Shown here in pieces: positions 1-6,496 of a DNA stretch of 11,497 nt. The DNA comes from Bacteroidales bacterium. GTDB lineage: Bacteria; Bacteroidota; Bacteroidia; Bacteroidales; UBA7960. The notes beneath the pieces are model-generated. The model had not been told where the DNA came from, made no database searches, and was given only the letters and a program-made list of their open reading frames with translations. The stretch lies in the NCBI GenBank assembly GCA_003557805.1, contig PWNY01000026.1, positions 1 through 11,497 on the forward strand, given 5' to 3'. The position numbers and the translations under genes are program-made. Position 1 is the first letter of the stretch; each line of letters starts with the position of its first letter.

Positions 1-798
1 GAACCTTTTAAATATATCATCCCTGATATCATCAGGTATACCCCTGCCTGTATCAGAAACCTCAAAGTGAAGATAGCCGCCCTTTTGCGAACACTTAAGC
101 CCTACTGACCCGCTGGAGGTGAACTTTATGGCATTACCCAAAAGGTGTTTGATAACATGCCTGAGTTTGTCCCTGTCTGCAAAGACTGTCTGTTTATCTT
201 TCTCTATTGTACAATCAAATTTAAACCCAAGGCCCTTTTCACTTGCTTTGGAGCAGAACTCTTTATCGATTTCCTCCAGCAGGGAAGAAAGGGATGTCCT
301 TTCCTCCAAAAGCTTCTCCTGGTCTGACTCTATTGTAGCAATGGAAATGATGTCGTTTATTATATTAAGTAGCCGGTATGAACTCTTTCTTACATTGGCG
401 ACATACTCACTTTGCCTTTCACCATCATCCTCACCCAAAAGCTCACTGAAGCCTATGATCGCATTCATCGGTGTCCGGATCTCATGGCTGAGATTATTCA
501 AGAATGCAGTTTTCAGCCTGTTACTCTCTTCGGCTCTTTCGAGTGCTTTTTCCAGTTTAGACAGATACTCGGCCTTTGACCTGTCATGCTTTTTGATGGA
601 GTTCCTTACCAGGAAATAGAGAAGCAGGGCCGTACCTGAAACGTAGAACCAGCCCTTTAATGACTGGGCAAGCCTCATTGATTCCACATCACTTATATAC
701 ATAAGTAACACCTTGTCGGTGATTATAATCCACAAACACCCCAGAACAAAGTACAGCAGGGTAATTCTCAGGGCCGGGCCCATATTCCTGACATCCAT
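1..798 (-). CDS. Membrane-bound sensor histidine kinase, partial (C-terminus off the left edge)
   Basis: Reading the minus strand from the ATG at 798 gives 266 codons that stay open to the window edge. An in-frame TAA lies ten bases 5' of this ATG, so 798 (or the second Met, at 783) is the start. Residues about 10-28 and 49-65 are two hydrophobic helices separated by a short loop, followed by a charged coiled-coil-like linker (66-95). The HisKA H-box is SHEIRTPMN with phospho-acceptor His105. The ATPase domain then shows an N-box (HLLGNAIKFT, Asn222) and the G1 box (SDTGRGIP, Asp249, Gly251, Gly253). The sequence stops just after G1, so the F and G2 boxes and any receiver domain would lie outside. 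The loop between the helices is only about 20 residues and no PAS or GAF domain is present, so no sensory domain is visible. The protein should autophosphorylate at the inner membrane. No response regulator is in view, so its partner and signal are unknown. It is divergent from oadGAB. Confidence 0.93.
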   Translation of the reverse strand, partial: MDVRNMGPALRITLLYFVLGCLWIIITDKVLLMYISDVESMRLAQSLKGWFYVSGTALLLYFLVRNSIKKHDRSKAEYLSKLEKALERAEESNRLKTAFLNNLSHEIRTPMNAIIGFSELLGEDDGERQSEYVANVRKSSYRLLNIINDIISIATIESDQEKLLEERTSLSSLLEEIDKEFCSKASEKGLGFKFDCTIEKDKQTVFADRDKLRHVIKHLLGNAIKFTSSGSVGLKCSQKGGYLHFEVSDTGRGIPDDIRDDIFKRF

Positions 799-856
799 AA
801 TATGAGGTTTTTATATGCTTACTGCAAATTAATAAAAATATGCATATACATACCCC

Positions 857-889
857 TTCGGGTTATTGTCCAATAAATATTTATATTTG
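857..889 (+). promoter_or_regulatory. Candidate Bacteroidota-type promoter for the oad leader
   Basis: TATATTTG at 882-889 matches the Bacteroidota -7 consensus TAnnTTTG exactly. TTCG at 857-860 differs by one base from the -33 element TTTG and sits 21 bases upstream, within the usual 19-21. A start near 895 would give a leader of about 145 nt before oadG. This rests on motif matching only. Confidence 0.45.
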
Positions 890-897
890 CATGCAAA
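886..897. promoter_or_regulatory. Perfect 12-base palindrome over the -7 box and likely transcription start (possible operator)
   Basis: TTTGCATGCAAA reads identically on both strands. Its left half contains the TTTG of the putative -7 box and its right half reaches the expected start site, so a dimeric protein bound here would block initiation. It is AT/GC mixed rather than low complexity. No regulator gene in the window is an obvious partner. Confidence 0.35.
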
Positions 898-912
898 CAG
901 CCTTGGAACTTA

Positions 913-980
913 CCGGCATTAAAGATGCCGGAGCATCATGGAGGGATCCGTGTTTACCGGGCATATCCCTGGATATGCCC
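913..980 (+). promoter_or_regulatory. Candidate attenuator/riboswitch-like leader with mutually exclusive hairpins
   Basis: Segment 1 (CCGGCAT, 913-919) pairs perfectly with segment 2 (ATGCCGG, 925-931) around a 5-base loop. Segment 2 can instead pair with 957-964 (CCGGGCAT) through seven base pairs and one bulged G. That would break the left arm of the terminator stem (959-968). A further 5-bp alternative, GATGC/GCATC (924-928 with 933-937, loop CGGA), also competes with the first hairpin. This is the classical anti-antiterminator / antiterminator / terminator arrangement. I recognise no known riboswitch core. It could also be the body of a small RNA that ends at the terminator. Confidence 0.4.
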
Positions 981-994
981 CGTTTTTATTTTTT
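959..994 (+). terminator. Intrinsic terminator upstream of oadG
   Basis: GGGCATATCC (959-968) and GGATATGCCC (971-980) are perfect reverse complements. Allowing a 4-base loop they form a 9-bp stem, followed by a T-rich tract (five T, one A, six T at 983-994). The tract lies on the plus strand only, so it acts on rightward transcription. No plus-strand gene ends here, so it either attenuates oadGAB or ends a short leader RNA. Confidence 0.75.
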
Positions 995-998
995 ACGC

Positions 999-1019
999 TG
1001 CCCCAAAGTTTATGGGGTA
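999..1019 (+). promoter_or_regulatory. Small hairpin just before the oadG start
   Basis: CCCCA (1001-1005) pairs with TGGGG (1013-1017), extended by a G-U and a T-A pair to seven pairs around a 7-base loop. It ends 19 bases before the oadG ATG. No T tract follows, so it is not a terminator. It may influence ribosome access, but this is weak evidence. Confidence 0.25.
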
Positions 1020-1038
1020 TATATAATATATTTAAGAT

Positions 1039-1275
1039 ATGGGACTCCCGCTTCAGGTATTTCTGTTAGGACTATTGACCGTGTTCATGGTCCTTATGGT
1101 AGTGGTTTTTACCGGGCGGGCTATAATCTGGGTAGTTAACCGTTTTTTTGATCCTCCGGCAACAACCGCATCCCATCCCCAGCAGGATGCAAAAGTGGTG
1201 GCGGTTGTTTCGGCTGCGGTCCAGTCCGTAACAAAGGGACGGGGCAGGGTCACCAAAATTGAAAAGATCCAATAA
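1039..1275 (+). CDS. oadG: OadG-family small (gamma) subunit of the decarboxylase Na+ pump
   Basis: A 78-residue protein with one strong hydrophobic helix at about residues 3-34, a short Pro/Thr/Ala linker (38-48), and a soluble tail. The tail (about 51-76) has the Ala/Val-rich helix followed by a Gly-Lys-Gly-Arg turn and a short basic strand, as expected for OadG-family C-termini. That size and layout fit the family, whose members anchor the soluble alpha subunit to the membrane beta subunit and help assembly. The tail has one His (46) but not the His cluster known from the Klebsiella protein. The in-frame TAA at 1033-1035 leaves 1039 as the only start. oadA follows 14 bases after the stop, so the two are cotranscribed. 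Such short proteins are poorly conserved, and the call leans partly on the neighbours. Confidence 0.85.
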   Translation: MGLPLQVFLLGLLTVFMVLMVVVFTGRAIIWVVNRFFDPPATTASHPQQDAKVVAVVSAAVQSVTKGRGRVTKIEKIQ

Positions 1276-1289
1276 AATGTCACACATAT

Positions 1290-3179
1290 ATGCAAAAGAT
1301 AAAGTTCTCTTTAGTTTACAGGGATATGTGGCAATCAGCAGGAAAGTATGTGCCACGTGCCGATCAGTTAACCTCAGTCGCCCCCCATATAATAGATATG
1401 GGGTGTTTCGACCGTGTTGAAACAAATGGTGGCGGTTTTGAGCAAATAAACCTTCTTTTCGGGGAGAACCCCAACAGCTCGCTTCGTAAATGGACCAAAC
1501 CCTTCAGAGAGGCAGGAATAGAGTGCCAGATGCTCGACCGCTCCCTCAACGGCTTAAGGATGCGGCCGGTACCGGCAGATATCAGGAAACTGATGTACAG
1601 GGTAAAAAAGGCACAGGGCACCGATCTGGTCCGTATATTTTGCGGAATGAACGACCCAAGGAACATCATCGATTCTGTCAAATATGCAAAGGAGGCCGGG
1701 ATGACAGCCCAGGCCGCACTGAGCATAACATATTCAGAAATTCATACTGTCGGTTATTTCATAAAACTTGCTGATGAACTCATAGGTGCAGGAGCTGATG
1801 AAATATGCCTTAAGGATATGGCCGGTATAGGCAGGCCTGTTTGGCTGGGTAAAATCGTGGAGGGAATAAAGAAAAAGCATCCTGATATCCCAATACAGTA
1901 TCACAGCCACAGCGGGCCAGGTTTTGCCATGGCCTCGATACTGGAGGTTGCCAGGGCGGGTGCAGAATACATCGACACCGGGATGGAACCTCTCTCCTGG
2001 GGTACCGGACACGTGGATGTTCTTGCAGTCCAGGCAATGCTGAAGGATGCAGGATTTGATGTGCCCGATGTTGACATGAAGGCCTACATGAAGGTAAGGA
2101 GCATGAACCAGGAGTTTATGGAGGATTTTCTGGGGTATTTCATAACACCTTCAAACAGGAAGATGAACTCACTGCTTATATCTTCAGGCCTGCCCGGGGG
2201 GATGATGGGTTCACTTATGAGTGACCTGGAAAAGAACCTGGAAGATATCAACCGCTGGCTTAAAAAGAATGACAAGCCGCTGCTGGATGAGGATAAACTC
2301 CTTGTTAAGCTATTCCAGGAGGTTGAATACATATGGCCAAAGGTGGGGTATCCGCCCCTGGTAACACCATTCAGCCAGTATGTAAAGAACCTGGCGGTAT
2401 TGAATGTCACACAGATGCTTAAAGGCGGCAGCAGGTGGGAAATTATCCCCGATAATGTATGGGACATGCTTACCGGCAAGCTTGGCAGGCTCCCGGGAGA
2501 GCTGGCACCGGAAATCAAGGAAATGGCGAAAAAGGAGGGCAGGGAGTTTTTCAGCGGCAATCCCAGGGAGCTATATCCAGACCAGCTGGATGAGTTTCGC
2601 CGGGAAATGGACGAAAACGGTTGGGAACCCGGACAGGACGATGAGGAGCTTTTCGAACTGGCAATGCATCCTGAGCAGTATCGCCTGTACAAGTCAGGGA
2701 AGGCAAGGGAGGAGTTTAAGAAGGAGCTTGATAAAAAAAAGAAAGAAGGCGGAGGTCTCTATGCACCCAAAACACAGCCTCAGCAGGTCAGTGAACCCGG
2801 GGAAGACCAGCCCAGGAAAATGACAGTCGAGGTAAACGGAGAGAAGTACAGGGTGAGCATCTCATATGATGAGAACGGTCAAGGTGCACCTGAAGATGAA
2901 CAAAACAGCCGGGAGAACACCGCAAGCAGTGGCAGTATAGAGATAAGCTCGCCTCTGTCAGGGAAATTCTATCTTACAAAGGAAACATCCGAAAAGCCCG
3001 TAAAAGAGGGCGATGTATTAGAAAAGGGTGATGTACTTGGATATATTGAGGCAATGAAGACCTACAACACGGTAAGGAGCGAGCAGAGTATAAGGATAGA
3101 AAAAATCATGAGATCAAACGGAGAAGAGGTTTTTGAAGATGATGTCCTGTTCCTTGCAGAGGAGGTAAAACCTGAATAA
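1290..3179 (+). CDS. oadA: Biotin-dependent decarboxylase alpha subunit (carboxyltransferase plus biotinyl domain), OadA-like
   Basis: This 629-residue protein transfers CO2 from oxaloacetate (or a related carboxylated substrate) to its own biotin. The N-terminal HMGL-like barrel starts with RDMWQS, whose Asp12 corresponds to the metal ligand. It then has MNDPRN (120-125), Lys175 in ICLKDMAG (the Lys that is carboxylated in this family) and His205/His207 in YHSHSGPG. The conserved PYC/OADA domain follows, with VGYPPLVTPFSQ near 354-365. A charged linker (about 470-545) leads to a C-terminal biotinyl domain with EAMKT, so Lys590 should carry biotin. The order is that of OadA and of pyruvate carboxylase subunit B. 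The adjacent OadG and OadB genes and the absence of a biotin carboxylase favour the Na+-pumping decarboxylase. It departs from textbook OadA at RDMWQS (usually RDAHQS) and at SGPG after HxH. I remember this pattern from Bacteroidota homologues, so the exact substrate is less certain than the family. Confidence 0.9.
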   Translation: MQKIKFSLVYRDMWQSAGKYVPRADQLTSVAPHIIDMGCFDRVETNGGGFEQINLLFGENPNSSLRKWTKPFREAGIECQMLDRSLNGLRMRPVPADIRKLMYRVKKAQGTDLVRIFCGMNDPRNIIDSVKYAKEAGMTAQAALSITYSEIHTVGYFIKLADELIGAGADEICLKDMAGIGRPVWLGKIVEGIKKKHPDIPIQYHSHSGPGFAMASILEVARAGAEYIDTGMEPLSWGTGHVDVLAVQAMLKDAGFDVPDVDMKAYMKVRSMNQEFMEDFLGYFITPSNRKMNSLLISSGLPGGMMGSLMSDLEKNLEDINRWLKKNDKPLLDEDKLLVKLFQEVEYIWPKVGYPPLVTPFSQYVKNLAVLNVTQMLKGGSRWEIIPDNVWDMLTGKLGRLPGELAPEIKEMAKKEGREFFSGNPRELYPDQLDEFRREMDENGWEPGQDDEELFELAMHPEQYRLYKSGKAREEFKKELDKKKKEGGGLYAPKTQPQQVSEPGEDQPRKMTVEVNGEKYRVSISYDENGQGAPEDEQNSRENTASSGSIEISSPLSGKFYLTKETSEKPVKEGDVLEKGDVLGYIEAMKTYNTVRSEQSIRIEKIMRSNGEEVFEDDVLFLAEEVKPE

Positions 3180-3198
3180 AGCTTAAAACCCGGCCACA

Positions 3199-4410
3199 AT
3201 GAGAGCACTGGAAAGACTATATGATATAACAGCCCTGGGTGACCTGCTTTTGCAGCCCGGGACACTGCTTATGATCGCTATCGGGGTCTTCCTTCTTTTT
3301 CTTGGTATAAGGAAAAAGTATGAACCACTGTTGCTGGTGCCTATCGGGTTCGGGGTCATTCTGGCCAACCTCCCGGGGGCCCAAATGGGCATTGTGGAAG
3401 AGGAGATGGTAAGGTTTGAGGATGGCAGGTACATGAACCTGTTGGAGATTGCGGGTGAATACGGCATAATGAATTATATCTACTACATGCTGATTAAAAC
3501 GGGCCTGCTTCCCCCGATTATATTCCTCGGAGTTGGTGCGCTAACCGACTTCGGCCCGATGCTGAGGAACCTGCGCCTTTCGCTTTTCGGTGCAGCGGCA
3601 CAGCTTGGGATATTCACAGTGTTCTTTGCGGCAATAGCGGTAGGGTTCACCCCCCAGGAAGCAGGGGCACTAGGCATAATAGGCGGCGGGGACGGACCGA
3701 CGGCCATATATATATCCATTATACTTGCGCCGCATATGCTCGGTCCCATTGCCATTGCAGCCTATTCATACATGGCCCTTGTACCGGTTATAATTCCGCC
3801 GGTAACAAGGGCGTTGTGCAGTGACAATGAGCTTAGGATAAACATGAAGGAAATGGACAAAAAGTATCCTTCAAAAAGGGAGATAAAGAATATGCAGGCA
3901 GTAAAGATCGCCTTCCCCATTGTACTGGGAATAGTGGTTGCCTTCTTTGTGCCTGCCTCCGTGCCGCTTGTCGGGATGCTCATGTTCGGTAACCTGGTAA
4001 AAGAGATCGGGGTTGCCACCGGCAGGCTGAGCGAAGCTGCTTCAGGGCCTATCATGAATACAGCCACAATATTCCTGGGGCTTGCTGTCGGGGCCACGAT
4101 GACTTCCTCAACCTTTTTGGACATCCGCACACTCGGAATAATTGCAGGGGGTCTTCTGGCATTTGCAATATCCGTTGCCGGCGGTATACTCGCCGTTAAG
4201 GTCTACAATATCTTTGCGGTAAAGAAGATAAACCCCCTTATCGGTGCCACCGGGCTAAGTGCCGTTCCAATGGCATCAAGGGTTGCAAACGAAATAGCCC
4301 TGAAATACAACTCCTCAAACCACCTGTTGCAATACTGTATGGCAAGTAATATTTCAGGAGTAATCGGATCGGCGGTTGCCGCAGGGGTGCTTATAGCATT
4401 CCTGGCATAG
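3199..4410 (+). CDS. oadB: Membrane beta subunit of the oxaloacetate decarboxylase Na+ pump
   Basis: A 403-residue integral membrane protein, within the OadB/MmdB/GcdB family range. These subunits decarboxylate carboxybiotin and use the free energy to export Na+. Visible hallmarks are FLGVGALTDFGPML (109-122), the central GGGDGPTAIYIS (162-173) whose Asp165 corresponds to the essential Asp of the family, SYMALVPVIIPP (190-201), and a C-terminal SNISGVIGSAVAAG. Long hydrophobic segments run throughout, with a polar insertion at about 205-235. The start at 3199 is fixed by an in-frame TAA at 3184-3186. It lies 19 bases after oadA and is the last gene of the unit. The stop is 2 bases from the stop of the converging deacylase gene, with no terminator hairpin between them. 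The family covers oxaloacetate, methylmalonyl-CoA and glutaconyl-CoA decarboxylases, and the beta subunit alone does not tell them apart. Confidence 0.95.
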   Translation: MRALERLYDITALGDLLLQPGTLLMIAIGVFLLFLGIRKKYEPLLLVPIGFGVILANLPGAQMGIVEEEMVRFEDGRYMNLLEIAGEYGIMNYIYYMLIKTGLLPPIIFLGVGALTDFGPMLRNLRLSLFGAAAQLGIFTVFFAAIAVGFTPQEAGALGIIGGGDGPTAIYISIILAPHMLGPIAIAAYSYMALVPVIIPPVTRALCSDNELRINMKEMDKKYPSKREIKNMQAVKIAFPIVLGIVVAFFVPASVPLVGMLMFGNLVKEIGVATGRLSEAASGPIMNTATIFLGLAVGATMTSSTFLDIRTLGIIAGGLLAFAISVAGGILAVKVYNIFAVKKINPLIGATGLSAVPMASRVANEIALKYNSSNHLLQYCMASNISGVIGSAVAAGVLIAFLA

Positions 4411-4412
4411 CC

Positions 4413-4907
4413 TCAGTCATACATTTTGACATACTCCCATGAGTTCCCGCAATAATCCATGAAGCGCAGGAAGTCCCTGTATTTTACCACGATCGAGGCG
4501 GTATTTATACAGGGGTGAAAGCTGATGTGTTCAGCATTTTCAAGGTTGCGGTCCAGAAAAAGGTGTACATGCTTTTCTGTATCATTGATAAGGCCGAAAG
4601 GGGTCACTGACCCCGGTGTGAGGCCAAGGTAACGCTTCAGCCTCTTTGGTGATGCAAAACTAAGCTTTCCCTGCTTGAGGCGCTGCTCGAGATCCCTTAT
4701 ATTAAGATCCTGGCGGTAATCAAGTATTACCAGGTAGTGCCTGTTTCCTTTGTGATTACGAAAGAAAAGGTTTTTACAATGGGCTGCATCCAGGTCCTTC
4801 CAGTGCCTGGCAGCCTCTTCCACTGTGGGCGCCTCCGGGTGGGGATAGTAATCAAATTCTATTTCCAGCTTCTCAAGAATTCTGTAAAGTCCGGGATCTC
4901 CTCGCAT
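4413..4907 (-). CDS. YbaK/ProX-family prolyl-tRNA editing deacylase
   Basis: A 164-residue, single-domain soluble protein of the YbaK/aaRS-associated editing family. The closest group is free-standing ProX (prolyl-tRNA deacylase), which hydrolyses Ala-tRNA(Pro) in trans as a quality-control step in translation. Signature positions are the invariant Lys45 in HCKNLFF, the substrate loop GSVTPFGLIND (99-109), and HPCINTASI (131-139), close to the HPxxNTA(T/S) motif of this group. The N-terminus (LYRILEKLEIEFDYYPHPE) is the usual start of the fold, and no other Met occurs before residue 150, so the ATG at 4907 is the start. A good -7 promoter box ends only 5 bases before it. The gene stands alone and converges on oadB. 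Amino-acid specificity (Ala, Cys or another) is inferred from family resemblance. Confidence 0.92.
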   Translation of the reverse strand: MRGDPGLYRILEKLEIEFDYYPHPEAPTVEEAARHWKDLDAAHCKNLFFRNHKGNRHYLVILDYRQDLNIRDLEQRLKQGKLSFASPKRLKRYLGLTPGSVTPFGLINDTEKHVHLFLDRNLENAEHISFHPCINTASIVVKYRDFLRFMDYCGNSWEYVKMYD

Positions 4908-4912
4908 GTGTG

Positions 4913-4920
4913 CAAAAATA
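4913..4920 (-). promoter_or_regulatory. Candidate -7 box of the prolyl-tRNA deacylase promoter
   Basis: On the minus strand this reads TATTTTTG, an exact TAnnTTTG match, in the 90-base divergent gap between the deacylase and the M24 peptidase genes. No convincing TTTG lies 19-21 bases upstream. Initiation from it would fall at or next to the ATG at 4907, implying a leaderless mRNA. For the rightward gene I see only a partial match (TATTTTAG, 4945-4952) in this gap. Confidence 0.35.
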
Positions 4921-4997
4921 TAAAATCAATTCAACAATCTTTACTATTTTAGCACTTCCTAAAACTTTTCACCCAATGAGCAAATCCAATTAGTAAA

Positions 4998-6476
4998 ATG
5001 AACAGAAATTTCTTTATCATGGTAGTGGGTCTGGGAGTGATAGTCCTGGCCCTTGCAATTATTATCTTTATGACAACGATACAAATTCCCGGATGCAAAC
5101 CGGGTGAACTGCCACCTGAGTTCATACACCAGCACGAGGTGACAGATTTTGACCTGGATGTTTTTGAAGCCCGCAGGGAAAAGATACTGCAGGAACTTGA
5201 CGCCGACATTATAATCATTTCAGCAGCTGCCAGGCACGATTTCAGGTACCTTACAGGATTTACCGAAAGACAGGGCGTTGCAGTTATCATCCCCGGGGAT
5301 GAAGATCCCTACAGGCTGTTTGTAACCCCCTGGGAGATATACACCGTAATGTGGACAGGCGAGGTCTACGGTACACAAGGAGCTAAAGAGAAGTTCGGGG
5401 CCGACATGGCATATGCCCTGTCCGAGTTCGACCGCATGCTTCCCGGCATGTTAGAAGGAAAGACCAATATATACATTCACCACAGTGATAACATGGTAAG
5501 GGAGGCAGTAAACAGGATAAGGTCGCTTCGCGGGCTTAGCCTTAATATTGGTGAGCTGGCGCCGGTACTTCACGAACACCGCCTGATAAAGGATGAGTGG
5601 GAGATTGCCCAGCTCAGACAGGCAATAGATGTAACAGTAAAAGCGCACAACTATGTACTCAGGACAGTTAGACCCGGCCTTGCGGAGTATGAGGTGCAGG
5701 CCGATATAGAATACATTTTCCGACGCAACGGTATGGGCCCCGGTTTTCCTTCCATAGTGGGTTCAGGTCCGAACAGCTGCCTTCTCCACCATACCCGTAA
5801 CGACCGTGTAATGGAAGACGGTGACCTTCTCCTAATGGATATAGGGGCGGAAAGCCTGGGTGGTTATGTAGCCGACGTTACCAGGACAATACCGGTCAAT
5901 GGACGTTTCAGCCCGGAACAGCGTGAGATTTACGAACTGGTGCTGAGAGCCAATGAAGAGGCAATGAAAGAGCTCAAGCCCGGAAATAACCTCCTGGACT
6001 GCCACCACAGGGCAGTAGGGGTTCTTACAGACGCATTGCATGAGATGGGCCTTCTGCCCGATACAACCTCATGGTGGCAGAAAAGGTTCTACATACAGTA
6101 CCGTATAAATCACTTTATCGGGCTCCAGGTCCATGATGCAGGGGATTACGGTTTTAATGACGCGGCCAGGAACGATCACATACTCTCACCTGATGTCAGG
6201 GGCAGGGAGCTAAAGCCAGGCATGATTATGACAAACGAGCCCGGGCTCTATTTCATGGTCGGTCTCCTGGACGGAATACACGAAATGTTCGGGCACCTGG
6301 CACCGGAAGAGGAGCTTAATGCATTTGTGGAGCAGGTGCGACCGGTTTACGAAAGGTACGAAGGGATAGGGGTGCGTTTAGAGGATTGTGTGCTGATCAC
6401 AGAAGACGGAAATATCAACCTTTCTGCAGGCGCACCAAGGACAATAGAGGAGATAGAAGCGGCAATGATAAGGTAG
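4998..6476 (+). CDS. Membrane-anchored M24 metallopeptidase (aminopeptidase P / Xaa-Pro peptidase-like)
   Basis: A 492-residue protein with one N-terminal hydrophobic helix (about 5-27) that either anchors it or acts as an uncleaved signal. An aminopeptidase P-type N-terminal domain (about 50-185) precedes a pita-bread M24 domain (about 200-470). All five dinuclear-metal ligands can be placed: Asp281 in LLLMDIGAE, Asp293 in YVADVTRT, His372 in NHFIGLQVHD, Glu414 in MTNEPGLY and Glu462 in GVRLEDC. It should therefore be active, releasing an N-terminal residue ahead of proline. The helix with few flanking charges suggests the catalytic part faces the periplasm, unlike the cytoplasmic PepP of enteric bacteria. 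Compared with PepP it has extra sequence around 384-403, between the His and Glu ligands. The DUF1573 gene follows 20 bases later, probably in the same transcript. Family call is firm; substrate and topology are inferred. Confidence 0.93.
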   Translation: MNRNFFIMVVGLGVIVLALAIIIFMTTIQIPGCKPGELPPEFIHQHEVTDFDLDVFEARREKILQELDADIIIISAAARHDFRYLTGFTERQGVAVIIPGDEDPYRLFVTPWEIYTVMWTGEVYGTQGAKEKFGADMAYALSEFDRMLPGMLEGKTNIYIHHSDNMVREAVNRIRSLRGLSLNIGELAPVLHEHRLIKDEWEIAQLRQAIDVTVKAHNYVLRTVRPGLAEYEVQADIEYIFRRNGMGPGFPSIVGSGPNSCLLHHTRNDRVMEDGDLLLMDIGAESLGGYVADVTRTIPVNGRFSPEQREIYELVLRANEEAMKELKPGNNLLDCHHRAVGVLTDALHEMGLLPDTTSWWQKRFYIQYRINHFIGLQVHDAGDYGFNDAARNDHILSPDVRGRELKPGMIMTNEPGLYFMVGLLDGIHEMFGHLAPEEELNAFVEQVRPVYERYEGIGVRLEDCVLITEDGNINLSAGAPRTIEEIEAAMIR

Positions 6477-6496
6477 CTTTTAAAAACCTTGAATAT

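Noticed and set aside
119..619. 166-codon open frame on the plus strand
   Set aside because: It is a Ser/Leu-rich shadow of the histidine kinase, whose H, N and G1 boxes are clear on the minus strand.
913..980. Known riboswitch classes (FMN, TPP, cobalamin, SAM, ZTP, glycine, preQ1, Na+)
   Set aside because: I compared remembered core motifs by eye and found none convincingly present; an isolated GGATAT in the terminator is not an FMN core. A covariance-model search is needed to be certain.
840..1139. Open frame of 99 codons through the oad leader, possibly a leader peptide
   Set aside because: It runs through the terminator and overlaps the oadG start in another frame. The protein has no family resemblance, and there is no run of one amino acid as in classical attenuator peptides.
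2084..2692. 202-codon minus-strand open frame inside oadA
   Set aside because: Ser-rich shadow of a well-conserved enzyme; no motif of its own.
6386..6496. Longer N-terminus for the DUF1573 protein
   Set aside because: It would overlap the peptidase gene, is highly charged, and would bury the signal peptide in the middle of the protein.
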